Shown here in pieces: positions 15,101-23,002 of a stretch of 64,000 nucleotides of DNA. Both the position numbers and the translations under genes were made by a program. The notes beneath the pieces were generated by a model. The model did not search any database. It saw only the letters and a program-made list of their open reading frames with translations, and was not told where the DNA came from. Within the stretch, counting starts at the first letter, position 1. Each line of letters begins with the position of its first letter. Source of the DNA: Oryzias latipes (taxonomy: Eukaryota; Chordata; Actinopteri; Beloniformes; Adrianichthyidae); contig NC_019873.2 of the NCBI RefSeq assembly GCF_002234675.1, positions 3,931,158-3,995,157 on the forward strand. Reading direction: 5' to 3'.

Positions 15101-15348
15101 CTGCAAAGATTACTTTCATAAAAATGTTTTTTTTGTGGTCCTAATAATTGTTTTGTCTTTTCTCTTGTGGCTTTATTAAGACTTGTTGGTAACAAATACA
15201 AACAAATATTTATGAAAGTATTGCTAATAACGTGAAGTTGTTTTGGTTTAACTTTTGTTTTGCTGGCTTTTCTTTCAGTGATGCTGGTCCAACATTATGG
15301 AACGTTCAGTCTCCTTTGCGCCAGAAGAAAAGAGCTTCCAAAATGTAG
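71..15348 (+). CDS. ncapd3: NCAPD3, condensin-2 complex subunit D3 (3' part, 16 exons)
   Basis: CAP-D3 is the HEAT-repeat subunit of condensin II, which acts in the nucleus to compact and resolve chromosomes. The window starts inside the gene. Sixteen exons with AG/GT borders can be joined: 71-178, 3259-3373, 3581-3676, 3759-3997, 5424-5503, 6716-6853, 6971-7104, 7205-7398, 7635-7745, 9337-9504, 11577-11689, 11833-11897, 12141-12188, 13319-13381, 13495-13543, 15279-15348. They total 1791 nt, giving 596 residues plus TAG in one unbroken frame. Exons 4-5 carry the Cnd1-type HEAT region and exons 6-10 the conserved helical C-terminal part. Exons 11-16 encode a basic, proline-rich tail with several S/T-P sites (SSPIK, STPK, QSPLR), as expected for the CDK-phosphorylated CAP-D3 tail. 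The identification is from remembered family similarity. The last residues are shorter than I recall for the mammalian protein. Confidence 0.93.
767..2478. mobile_element. Non-autonomous DNA transposon in NCAPD3 intron (hAT-like ends)
   Basis: The ends are inverted: ctagggctgggcgat near 766-780 and atcgcccagctctagg near 2463-2478. This GGGCTGGGCGAT end is common in fish hAT-type elements. No transposase survives. A short MITE (1512-1586) lies inside it. I could not fix the target duplication. Confidence 0.65.
1512..1586. mobile_element. Short Tc1/mariner-type MITE (copy A)
   Basis: A near-palindromic element of about 75 bp: ttacagaccaaaggtttg on the left and caaacttttggtctgtactg on the right, followed by TA. 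It matches the MITE at 16652-16730. Confidence 0.75.
3211..3258. repeat. T-rich tract before an acceptor
   Basis: A long T run (about 3211-3227) and tttatttattatttg lead into the exon at 3259. It probably serves as polypyrimidine tract. Confidence 0.5.
3259..3373 (+). CDS. ncapd3: NCAPD3 exon
   Basis: Acceptor gtttttag and donor gtgagg. It starts with [15 protein letters not shown] and ends in phase 1 after a split glycine/aspartate-type codon. Confidence 0.9.
3581..3676 (+). CDS. ncapd3: NCAPD3 exon
   Basis: Acceptor tttgaacag and donor gtaaag. It encodes a stretch containing [13 protein letters not shown] and ends in HGVLTL with a split glycine codon that the next exon completes. Confidence 0.88.
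3759..3997 (+). CDS. ncapd3: NCAPD3 exon (HEAT / Cnd1 region)
   Basis: This is the longest exon seen. Acceptor gtggttcag, donor gtgggg. It encodes [18 protein letters not shown] through [14 protein letters not shown], the highly conserved HEAT (Cnd1-type) region. It ends in phase 0. Confidence 0.95.
4540..4665. mobile_element. hAT-like right-end fragment
   Basis: Contains tctagagccctgcc at its right edge, like the agtctggagccctg TIR of the element at 18497-20132. The matching left end was not located. Confidence 0.4.
4708..4860. mobile_element. DNA transposon end with AAAGTAATT repeats
   Basis: The sequence cagtgttggatacattact followed by repeated aagtaatt/attacttta resembles the end of a common fish DNA transposon. 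Only this end is recognisable. Confidence 0.4.
5424..5503 (+). CDS. ncapd3: NCAPD3 exon
   Basis: Acceptor ctctttttag, donor gtatgt. It encodes [18 protein letters not shown] followed by VDPVPSVA, with two bases of a split codon at its end. Confidence 0.93.
6022..6388. mobile_element. MITE with ataccatggtc inverted ends
   Basis: ttataccatggtcc at about 6021 and gaccatggtata at about 6376 are inverted copies bounding about 365 bp with no ORF. It lies in an NCAPD3 intron. Confidence 0.5.
6397..6442. repeat. Perfect 17-bp inverted repeat (hairpin)
   Basis: acgaagtgtgcattata (6397-6413) pairs perfectly with 6426-6442 across a 12-nt loop. It starts about ten bases beyond the MITE ending near 6388 and may be part of the same or a neighbouring element. 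Confidence 0.85.
6716..6853 (+). CDS. ncapd3: NCAPD3 exon
   Basis: Acceptor attttttag, donor gtaggg. It encodes [18 protein letters not shown] and then the FIECIFHFN segment, ending with a split arginine codon. With this acceptor the codon split with the previous exon reads AGC (Ser); I recall Arg there in other vertebrates. Confidence 0.93.
6971..7104 (+). CDS. ncapd3: NCAPD3 exon
   Basis: Acceptor tctgcatag, donor gtcagc. It encodes [17 protein letters not shown] and the [13 protein letters not shown] motif typical of CAP-D3. It ends in phase 1. Confidence 0.93.
7205..7398 (+). CDS. ncapd3: NCAPD3 exon
   Basis: Acceptor ccgtcccag, donor gtacgc. It encodes [18 protein letters not shown] through QKKVLSQ, including an acidic stretch (EEIEEENMA). 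It ends in phase 0. Confidence 0.92.
7635..7745 (+). CDS. ncapd3: NCAPD3 exon
   Basis: Acceptor gtttcaaag, donor gtgaga. 37 codons, containing [19 protein letters not shown] and ending MAYLQ. Confidence 0.93.
8033..8410. mobile_element. DNA transposon remnant in NCAPD3 intron
   Basis: Begins attaaagggcctatatatac, a familiar fish non-autonomous transposon start, and continues about 370 bp with no ORF of note. The assignment rests on memory of the end sequence. Confidence 0.4.
8500..8760 (+). mobile_element. LINE 3' fragment with tail
   Basis: A short RT-end motif ([14 protein letters not shown], 8516-8565) is followed by a gtgaatgtgactgtaaagcactt tail region that recurs near 18345-18440. It is a truncated LINE end in the last large NCAPD3 introns. 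Confidence 0.55.
9337..9504 (+). CDS. ncapd3: NCAPD3 exon
   Basis: Acceptor ttcccacag, donor gtcaga. 56 codons starting [21 protein letters not shown] charged Lys/Glu helix, probably coiled coil, follows. Confidence 0.93.
9541..11576. other. NCAPD3 intron, no gene seen
   Basis: About 2 kb of AT-rich intron. ORFs present are short and show no family resemblance. No recognisable repeat was found. Confidence 0.5.
11577..11689 (+). CDS. ncapd3: NCAPD3 exon (tail, CDK-type sites)
   Basis: Acceptor cccgtcag, donor gtaagt. It starts [16 protein letters not shown], which contains a full S-P-x-K consensus, and continues into a Pro/His-rich segment. Confidence 0.85.
11833..11897 (+). CDS. ncapd3: NCAPD3 exon (tail)
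   Basis: Acceptor tttcctcag, donor gtatga. It encodes [19 protein letters not shown], a basic and serine-rich part of the tail. Phase matches both neighbours. Confidence 0.83.
12141..12188 (+). CDS. ncapd3: NCAPD3 exon (tail)
   Basis: A 48-nt exon between ttgattgcag and gtaaga. It encodes [16 protein letters not shown], with an S-T-P-K site. Confidence 0.85.
12500..12590. repeat. Dispersed repeat shared with 49028-49115
   Basis: tcttctaaatatgcttttac and the following ttatgattattat segment recur near 49040 in similar order, so this is a dispersed element fragment. Confidence 0.55.
12640..13100 (+). mobile_element. Tc1/mariner-like DNA transposon, internally deleted
   Basis: The 5' part encodes a helix-turn-helix DNA-binding segment ([17 protein letters not shown] then [10 protein letters not shown], 12746-12822) typical of this fish transposase family. 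The 3' part, ggtccaacccggtactagc to about 13100, is its usual right end. The DDE catalytic part is missing, so the element is inactive. Confidence 0.7.
13319..13381 (+). CDS. ncapd3: NCAPD3 exon (tail)
   Basis: Acceptor gatttctag, donor gtaaga. It encodes [19 protein letters not shown], which resembles the V-T-F-G-x-G-V-S motif of vertebrate CAP-D3 tails. Confidence 0.85.
13495..13543 (+). CDS. ncapd3: NCAPD3 exon (tail)
   Basis: Acceptor cctcacag, donor gtaagt. It encodes [15 protein letters not shown] and ends with aa, completed to Asn by the last exon. Confidence 0.82.
13805..14130 (+). repeat. Degenerate GGTACTTAC repeat array
   Basis: Many imperfect copies of tgggtacttacatggtactt across about 325 bp, with stray copies to about 14240. 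Spacing is irregular, about 20-28 bp. It lies in the intron before the NCAPD3 terminal exon and may be the end structure of an old DNA transposon. Confidence 0.65.
15279..15348 (+). CDS. ncapd3: NCAPD3 terminal exon
   Basis: Acceptor ttctttcag. It encodes [18 protein letters not shown] and stops at TAG 15346-15348. The WNV.SP.R motif matches the conserved CAP-D3 C-terminus and includes an S-P-x-R CDK consensus. Confidence 0.88.
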
Positions 15349-15620
15349 CTGTCTGACAGTGTCATGTGTTTATTTCAGTTTTTTGTTTTGTGTCAACTGT
15401 ACTGTAATTCCTGTATTCTTTATTTCAACATTTTTTTTTCTCACTTTCTAGTGATATTGACCTTTTCCTTTCTTACTTGTGAGTTCCTGACTGCTGCGTT
15501 TTGTTTAACAAAGTGCTTCATAATGAAGTGACTTTGACTTTTACTAAGAGATTTTCTCAAATGCAAGAAGGGGGAAAAAACCTGCAACAATTCTCTAAGA
15601 ATAAAAATGATCTCAATAAT
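15349..15620 (+). other. ncapd3: NCAPD3 3' UTR with poly(A) signal
   Basis: AT-rich sequence after the stop, with AATAAA at 15600-15605. No other exon was found. A (TG)n microsatellite begins about 20 bp later. Confidence 0.7.
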
Positions 15621-15636
15621 TTTACATTATGTTGGT

Positions 15637-15639
<3 letters not shown>

Positions 15640-15668
<29 letters not shown>
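15640..15668. repeat. (TG)n microsatellite
   Basis: A nearly pure alternating TG run just downstream of the NCAPD3 poly(A) signal. Confidence 0.95.
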
Positions 15669-15671
<3 letters not shown>

Positions 15672-15959
15672 AAGTTGTACTACTTAAAATTAGATGTCTG
15701 TAATGTTAATAGATGGATGCACCGCAGCTGCACGCGGTGGAAGCTAACCCAGCTAGCCAGGTTGTTACTTGTTAGATCCACATTACACATACATTAGACA
15801 GAAACTTGGCACCAACAGGATAACTGCTAGACTGAATTAAGCAACCCCCCCCCTTTATAGCCATCAGATATCCAGGACTTCAGGGAAAGGAGGTGGTTTG
15901 GCAGTAATATCATAGTGTAGTGTACCTCTTAGCACTAAAGTCAAACATGTTTATAACTC

Positions 15960-16860
15960 CTTATACAGCCTCTTACAAACTCCCACACCACCTCCATCCA
16001 CCACGCTGCTGGTATAACTCTTTCAGGAACGGAACAGAGGCACCAACAATCTTGCTCGCAGTCTTAATCTTTCTGAGCCGTTGTTGGTTTTGAACCTTGC
16101 AGCTGCCAAACCATGATGTAAAGCTCTCTGTCAAGACTTTTTCAATGGTGCCCTTGACAGACACGGTGTGTACCTGGAGGTTGGTGATGTCATAAGTTGA
16201 TTCTTTCCTAAAAATGTCCCTTTGGCCTCAAAGCAGTCCTGCAGTGCTGAAATTGCTTCTTGTGGCCAAATTCTAACTTCTCTGATCTCTGACTTTTCCT
16301 GCTTCTCTCTGGTTTTGTAGGCTGGTGTTAACACAACAGCCAGATGATCAGAGTTGCCGACGGGCAGAAGAGTAGCAGCTTTGTACGAGTGCTTAATGTT
16401 CATATACACTAGATCTAGTCTAGTGTATTCCCTACCCTGATTGCAATGTCTATGTGCTGGTAGAATCTAGACAGAACAGATGCAAGACTTGCCTGGTTGT
16501 AGTCACCAGCTGCTATGAAGAAGGCGTCAGGATAATCTTTCTGATGCTCACTGAGGTTGATACACAGCTCTGCAATGGCTTCCTTCACATTAGCGCTCAG
16601 TGGTATAGAGACAGATGTTATGATTACAGCTGTTGGCTCCCGCGGTATGTACAGTACAGACCAAAGGTTTCGGACACACCTTCTCATTCAAATGAATGGG
16701 AAGGTGTGTCCAAACTTTTGGTCGGTACTGTACGTAGAAAGGTCGGCATTTTTCAGACGGAGTCCAAATGTGGCGAGCAATGGGTCGAGACCACCACGGC
16801 ATCTTGACACCATAGGGTGTGTGTGTACATAACAAACCTGGCGCCTCTTTGTTTATCGGT
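15960..16860 (-). mobile_element. LINE endonuclease fragment, split by a MITE
   Basis: On the minus strand, frames at 16131-16409 and 16415-16687 encode an APE-type endonuclease: IPREPTAVIITSVSIP, then AAGDYNQA (GDFN-type motif) and NSDHLAVVL (SDH motif). Upstream of the MITE the coding sequence resumes as KCRPFYV-like sequence at about 16735-16760. Several frameshifts; not functional. LINE clade not assigned. Confidence 0.75.
16652..16730. mobile_element. Short Tc1/mariner-type MITE (copy B) with TA duplication
   Basis: A 79-bp near-palindrome from cagtacagaccaaagg to cttttggtcggtactg, flanked by TA (16650-16651 and 16731-16732). It interrupts the LINE endonuclease frame exactly at a TA. 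Confidence 0.88.
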
Positions 16861-17389
16861 TAGTGAAGAACACAGTTCCTCACGCTACGTTAGGAAGCTC
16901 TCCAAAGTCTGATGTATTCCAGGGAGCGTACGCTTGCCAGCAGGAGTGTGGGAATTGCTGGCTTGTGTGGTTAAGTGGCTAGTCTATTGTTAGCTACTCC
17001 ACTTTAGCCCCATTTGCACCCTGTTGCATTGTTTTTGGTGCTTCCCTTGGAATGTTATTCCAGGGTTTCCATCAGACCTCTACATAGGAGTCAAGCTCCC
17101 CCAGCACACAGAGCACAGGTTTGTCATGACAAGATTCCTTGTAACTAAATTTCAAGAATAGCTGTTGCTGGTATACTAACTTCTCGCTGACATACTTTAC
17201 ATTTAAATCACTAAAATTTACATTAACATCCGATGGCACTGTATTATTACTAGGAGAGGCCGCCGCGAGTGTCGGTCGCGCTGCCATTATTGAGTCAAAA
17301 GATGTTTAATCGCTCCCTGTACCTCAGAGTATTTTCAAGTCTCATCAACTTTCTTTCCTGATTACACACCAAGTACATCCCTACCTGTC

Positions 17390-18010
17390 TCCTTGATCAC
17401 ACTAACTGTAGTTATCCAGGCATCAGGACCAGTTGGGTCACTCCTCAACCTCCCTGGAAAACTCTTTGCCAGGGTACTGGAGAGGAGAGTTCGGTCGACA
17501 GTCAAACCCCAGATCCAGGAACAACAGTGCAGTTTCTGTCCTGGTCGTGTAACAGTGGACCAGCTCTACACCCTCTACAGGTGCTGGAGGGTTTGTGGGA
17601 GTTCGCTCATCCAGTGCATATGTCTTCTGTGGATTTGAAGATGATGTTCAACTGCGTCCCTTGTGGTGTCATGTGGAGGGTGCTCTGTCAGTATGGGGTC
17701 TGGGAGCCTTAGTAAGAGCTATCCGATCTTTGAATGACCAAAGCAGGAGCTGTGTTCACATAGCCGGCAGTAAGTCAGACCTGTTCACCGTGCTTTTTGG
17801 ACTGCAGCAGGGCTGCACTTTATCATTGTTGTTTTTTTTTAAATAAACTTGAAGAACAGAATTTCTAGGCCCACCCAGGGGCTGGAGGGGATCTGGTTTG
17901 AGGATCACAGGATCTCTATGCTTTTTGCAGATGGTGTTGTCCTTTGAAAAGAACACAACATTATCTGCATTGACTCTTTGCAGATGATGTTATCCTCTGC
18001 AGAGGGCAGA
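17390..18010 (+). mobile_element. LINE reverse-transcriptase fragment, degenerate
   Basis: RT segments appear in three successive frames: PGKLFARVLERRVRS (17451-17500), LEGLWEFAHPVHMSSVD (17584-17640), and RSCVHIAGSKSDLFTV then GLQQGCTLS (17749-17825). The gapped order is right for one RT domain broken by frameshifts. The YxDD region has decayed (tttttgcagatggtgttgtc near 17923). Confidence 0.75.
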
Positions 18011-18334
18011 GAAGAAATCCTGTGCATCTCCAACATCATCTGTACAAGATTTCCTCCCTTCTACTTTTTTTTTTTTAGATAATATTGTCCTACAAAGAGC
18101 AGAGAGGAAAGAGCATCACTTTATCAATTGACAACATTCACCATCACACCTTCCATTTCTTTCTTCATACTCATAATCTTTTTGACACTACTTTTACTTC
18201 CATCTGTCAATTGACTCTCTACCTTTTCCTCTCATAGTTCTAACATTCAAAGGCACTACTCTCAGTCCAACACTCATGATATTCCTCTTCTCTTTCTTCC
18301 TATGAATGTGCCTTCCTCCTTTTCCCCATCGACC

Positions 18335-18440
18335 ACCAGTGTGTGACTGTGTGTGAATGGGACTGTGACTGTAAAGCGCTTTGGGCCTTCGAAAGAGGGT
18401 AGAAAAGCGCTAAATAAGTATACGCCATTTATAATTTTTC
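18335..18440 (+). repeat. LINE/SINE-type 3' tail repeat
   Basis: The sequence gactgtaaagcgctttggg and agaaaagcgctaaataag form a tail shared by many fish retroposons and related to 8690-8760. Confidence 0.6.
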
Positions 18441-18454
18441 CAATTTGCACAGAC

Positions 18455-18496
18455 ACCCTGTTGGTGAACCCTTGTGGTTAGAGTGTCCGCCCTGTA
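18455..18496 (+). mobile_element. tRNA-derived SINE, left part
   Basis: gtggttagagtgtccgccct resembles a tRNA-type A-box head. It is interrupted after ctgta by the hAT-like element and resumes at 20133. Confidence 0.65.
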
Positions 18497-20132
18497 CAGG
18501 GCTCCAGACTATCTTTTTTCACTAGGAGCACTGTTCCCCCCAACTGAAAATTTTAGGGGCACAACCAGAAAATTTAGGGGCGCATACCGTAAATCAACAT
18601 GCTAACCAGATCTACTAATTTCCACTGTATTACGAATAAATACTTTAATAATAGATGCAGAAATTACAATGTGCTGTTTCTAATTCAGTGTCACATTTTA
18701 ATCTGCACTTTTGAAGATGCAACAACAAGTTAAACTGACAGCACCATCGCTGTCATGACAGTACAAATAGCAAACAAAATACCATACATTTAGAATAAAA
18801 AAAGTTTTTAGTAACGAAGTGATTACCGTAGGAACCTTTCGGTCATTTCACAGTTACAAACAAAACTTAAATGTTTGTAAATATTAGAGGATGGAAATTC
18901 ATGTTGGCGACACCAAATAGGTGCAGCCAAGATGCACAATAATTTGAGATCACCCAGATGGACGCAACACTGCACAGATCACCTGGTGTGAGACGCATAT
19001 TTTTGTTTTTGCCCTAACATCACCTGTCAATCAAAACAAAAATATCACGAGAAAGGGGCGGAAGCAAGACCACAACCTGAGCGAATGCAGCTGGAAATTT
19101 AGTATTGAACTGACTGAAAGCTGCCTTACAGACTACAAAACAATGCATTATGGGACATGCGTCCTGATGGTTTTTTTGTAGTTCACTGATCAATTAAAAT
19201 AATTTAAAATACCAAATGATTAAAAAAGGTTACATCCATTACAAAACATTAAAAAAATTGTAAAAGATGTAATACATATCACAGATCATACTTAGGGGGA
19301 GAGGCATATTTAAACTAAATTGAATGTTAAGGACAACTCCTAATTCCTGTTCTCCTTCAGTCTCGCTGCAGCTTCGCCTTCATGCCCCCCACCCCCAGGG
19401 CGCTGGTTCATCTTAAACACGTCTGTCGTTGCATTTTCCCCGCCTGTTTTAAATGTGACTAAGACTAAATCGTGTTGTTGCTCACACGTGTTTAATGTTA
19501 GAGCCCCGTTAGCTGTCACGCATGTAGGTGTGGGACATTTATGCTCCCCAGCTGACCATCTCCCGCGGGAGCGGTGTGCTGCCGAAACAGCCGTGCATGA
19601 TGAGAACATTGGTTTGCTTCTCGAGTTTGAGACCCCTGCTGTACACTCTGGCACTGGCACACTAGCCGCAGGTCGGAAGAACGAATCAATAGTTTGCTTG
19701 CTCATAGCTCAGACGCACATATCAGGTCGTGATGATATTTGTCTCCGTTTCCTTCCCACAGATGTTTACGCGCACTCGATTATCTCTAGGCCCCGCCCCC
19801 TCCACATATTTTAGCCACTTGCAGTGACTTTCCCTATTCTTCTCACATGCATTGGCCGCCTCAGGCATCACTCAATGACACGCGAGTGTGTTCTCGCGTG
19901 TGCTCCAGTCTCATGGGTATTTGCGCGAGTGTGTGTGTCTGTCTGCGTGCGTTATGCTCGCGTCTCATTGATGATTTCATTGCTCATTTCATTGATCATT
20001 GACTTGCCCCTTCCACGTTTAATGTATAAAAATACGGAGGGTGGGGGAGGCAAATTTACTGGTCGCACATGTGCGACTGGATTTAAAATTCAGTCGCACA
20101 CTCTCAAATTTTGGTCGCAGTCTGGAGCCCTG
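18497..20132. mobile_element. hAT-like DNA transposon inserted in a SINE
   Basis: Terminal inverted repeats cagggctccagact (18497) and agtctggagccctg (ending 20132) are perfect over 14 bp. The 5-bp sequence ctgta flanks both sides (18492-18496, 20133-20137). Removing the element and one ctgta restores a continuous SINE. The only notable ORF is on the minus strand (19340-19705). The 5-bp duplication is shorter than the usual hAT 8 bp, so a hAT5-like group or a related superfamily is possible. Confidence 0.8.
19340..19705 (-). CDS. Hypothetical ORF in the hAT-like element
   Basis: A 121-residue ORF starting MSKQTIDSFF. The I-x-x-F-F pattern near the N-terminus resembles a degenerate PCNA-interacting (PIP) motif, with Lys where the canonical Gln would be. 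Similar starts occur in hAT-derived proteins as I remember them. No zinc finger or catalytic domain follows; the rest is low in recognisable content. It is probably the first exon of a lost transposase, or chance. Confidence 0.35.
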   Translation of the reverse strand: MSKQTIDSFFRPAASVPVPECTAGVSNSRSKPMFSSCTAVSAAHRSRGRWSAGEHKCPTPTCVTANGALTLNTCEQQHDLVLVTFKTGGENATTDVFKMNQRPGGGGHEGEAAARLKENRN

Positions 20133-20370
20133 CTGTAACTGGAAGGTCGTGGGTTGGAACCCAGGCCGAATCATACCAAAGACTCTAAAAATCGGATCCA
20201 ATGCCTCCGTGCTTGACACTCGGCATTAAAGGTTTGTATTGGGGGGTTAAGCCACCAAATGCTTCCTGAGCGCTGCTGTGTCTGCAGTTCACCGCTCCCC
20301 CAGGGGCCCAGGAGATGGGACAAATTTTGCATACCGAGGTGTGTGACAGATAGCTAACACTAACTTTGTT
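20133..20370 (+). mobile_element. tRNA-derived SINE, right part
   Basis: B-box-like gtcgtgggttggaacccagg (20146-20165) is followed by a body with tctgcagttcaccgctccc, a conserved fish SINE segment. It is the continuation of 18455-18496. Confidence 0.65.
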
Positions 20371-20864
20371 TGGTCAAGTCTTTGACAAAGTGAAAAAGAT
20401 GTTGAGCAGTGGAGCTGTTGTGGCAGCTCTCAGTTTGATAAGTCATATCAGAGCAGGAGCTGTTCTTATGCAAGCTGACGACCTGGGTGGGAAGTTTTCC
20501 AGGAAATTGAACTATCAGTTGAATTATTCAACAACATAAAAAGAAGTTCTAGTTTATTGTGGGCATGAAAACATTTTGATGTTCATCTTGCCTCTACAGG
20601 TCCAGTCATTTGCCCAGAACAGGTTGTTGGCATCTGAGAAAATGTAAAAATGGTAATTTGAGCAATGATAAAAGTCAGAGAGTGAACAGTGTGATTTAAT
20701 AACATGATATTTTGTGCTTTCTTGCAAAGCATTCTAAAACAAAACCACAGATTTGCTGTTGGTAATTATATATTCTTATGTAGGGCTTCAAATTCTTTAG
20801 TTTTCAGCTTTACACAAAGTTTATTGTCCAATGTGTCTATTTGGATTATGTAGAGGTTTCCTCA
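20371..20864. other. No gene seen
   Basis: AT-rich sequence with only short ORFs and no recognisable element. Confidence 0.4.
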
Positions 20865-21155
20865 TGTCACGACAACAAGCAGACGGCTGGATCCAAATGC
20901 AGAAAGTTTTTCAGCTCAGCTAAAAGTCCACAAAGCTAAAATTAGCATCAGGCAGGCAGGGGTCAACAACGAGCGTAGGAGCATCAAAGGAGAGACAGAA
21001 GTCAGGATCCAGGCAATTTTCGGGGCAGGCGGCAGGCAGACGGAGTCAAATACAGTATAGGGTCAGGAAAGTAGAAGATCAGGTCTAAATACACTGCTCA
21101 GTAATGCAGGCTGAGTGGCACAAACAATACTTCACACTGGGCCTCACTCAGTGCA
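20865..21155. mobile_element. Possible LTR-like fragment
   Basis: A run of aggcaggcaggg, tcaggatccaggcaa and ggcaggcggcaggcagac motifs resembles the purine-rich LTR sequence of fish gypsy elements. No second LTR or TSD was seen. Confidence 0.35.
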
Positions 21156-22021
21156 ATGCTTAATAATAATGATAATCCATTTTATTTAAAGCACCTTTCA
21201 TGAAACCCAAGGACACTTTACAAAACAAAGGTTAAAATTAATCATTAAGAGCACAATAAATATAAAAGACAAAATCAAAAGTGAATCAGGATGGGAAGGC
21301 AGAAATAAACAGATGAGTTTTGAGTTTCGATCTGAAAGTTGGAAGACAGTCTATGTTACGGAGGTCAGGAGGGAATTCCAGAGTTTGGGAGCCGAGCAGC
21401 TGAAGGCTCGGCTTCCCATGGTGACGAGGCGGGCCGGAGGAACAGAGAGCTGAACAGAGGAGGAGAACCGAAGAGAACGGGGAGACGGAAGACGAATTGA
21501 TGGAAAGAGTAACACTTGTGGCTTTGGAGAGGGTGGATTTGGAACCAACGAGAAGCAGCTCGGTTTTATCACTATTGAGTTAAGAAGGTTTAAGGTGAAC
21601 CAGTTTTTGATTTCAGATAGGAGGGTGGAAGACAGGAATCAGGTCTGATTGATACATAGAGCTGGGTGTCATCGGCAAAACAGTGAAAATTAACCTTACA
21701 TTTACGGAAAATATTGCCAAGGGGTAGAAGATAAGTAAATGAAAAGAAGATGACCAAGGACAGAACCTTGAGGGACACCAGAAGAGACAAAGGAAGACTG
21801 AGATTTGAATGATTTAAGCTGAATGAATTGGGTGTGGTCTGAGATGTAGGAGTGGAACCAACGGAGTAGGGTGGAAGTGATGCCAAGGGAGGAGAGCCTT
21901 TGGAGGAGTATGGAATGTGAAATGGTATGAAAAGGCTGCACTCAAGTCAAGGAGGATGAGGATGGTGAGGAGGCCAGAATCAGCTTCAACGAGAAGACCA
22001 TTGATGATCTTGAGCAGAGCA

Positions 22022-22194
22022 GTTCTCTCTTAACATTCATTTCGGTATCTCACTATGGGACACGCCCCCTGCGCTGTCCCCCAGAAGCTCTTTTACATTA
22101 CGCCAGTCTTGACTGGCAGACAGAAGGTGACGTCTGCTCTCAGGAGGCGGGACTTCCTCCTGGTATAAGAGCCTGACGCCATCTTTTCTCCTCA
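22022..22194 (+). repeat. DIRS left inverted terminal repeat
   Basis: The reverse complement of 23728-23921 in large part: shared blocks include gggacacgccccctgcgctg, ttacgccagtcttgactggc and ctcttataccagga-type sequence. Confidence 0.9.
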
Positions 22195-22425
22195 GTCTAA
22201 CACCTCTTCTCGCTCCCAGAAGCATCCTCAGACGGCAGGTGAAGTATCCGAAGCTAGCTTAACTGTTCCTACAGCGAGCTAACAACTCGGTCGCTGAACG
22301 CTAGTCGGTGTTACATTAAGCTTGTCTGGGTTACGCGGTTGGTCTGTCTCCAAACAGCACCCGTTACAACTAGCCACCATACTAGTTTGTTTCGCGCTTC
22401 GCTTTCAATCGGAGTCGACGAAGTC

Positions 22426-22998
22426 ATGGAGCCTGAACCTTTCCTCGCCATGGAGACGGTCAGACCTCTGCCTATAGCCTGCACATGCGGCAACAAAATT
22501 GCAGGGGGGAGACACCCATTCTGCCTGTGCTGCATGTCTGGGGCTGCGACATGCCCAGGACGCGTTAGCATCTCCGGCTAATTGTGAGCATTGTGCGCGC
22601 CTCTCCCTCAAGACCTTGAGACCCAGACTAGCGCGCCAAACTAGTATGTCCAAGGCGGACCCGGTCTTGGGGGTAACCAGCTACCAGAGCTAGCTGAGTC
22701 TACTCGGAGAGAGGCAGGCACGAGCTGGGGCGACCAACTAAATGCGGTCGCGCCACTCGAGGGCATGGAGAAGCAGGAGGCTGCACCCCCGGAGTTCCAG
22801 GACATGGTGGACACTGTGCCCGACTCCGGAGACGAGTCCATCAGCCTCGGCTCTGAGGAGGACGAGGAGGACAGCGAGCCTTTCCTTTTGCCACCGGCTG
22901 CAGAGCCGCTGGCTGCGGGCAACGTGTGCGGCGGCTTTCCAAACCCGACCGCCGCGATGGACCTGCATCATGTCTGCAGAAGAGCAGCTGAAAAGCTG
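22426..22998 (+). pseudogene. DIRS gag-like remnant
   Basis: Frames carry a Cys/His-rich segment typical of fish DIRS Gag: GGDTHSACAACLGLRHA (22502-22552) and CEHCARLSLKTLRPRLARQ. An acidic stretch follows (GDESISLGSEEDEEDSEP, 22828-22881). At least two frame changes break it. It is joined to the recombinase end at about 22998-23003. Confidence 0.7.
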
Positions 22999-23002
22999 AG
23001 CA

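Noticed and set aside
15259..15451. ORF of 63 residues overlapping the NCAPD3 terminal exon
   Set aside because: Different frame from the exon; the NCAPD3 frame has homology and a matching splice phase.
19455..19814. 119-residue plus-strand ORF inside the hAT-like element
   Set aside because: Antisense shadow of the minus-strand ORF, with no recognisable motif.
18455..20240. Possible tRNA gene around the A-box and B-box-like sequences
   Set aside because: The two boxes are 1.6 kb apart because of an insertion, and the restored sequence is a SINE head that does not fold as a clean tRNA.
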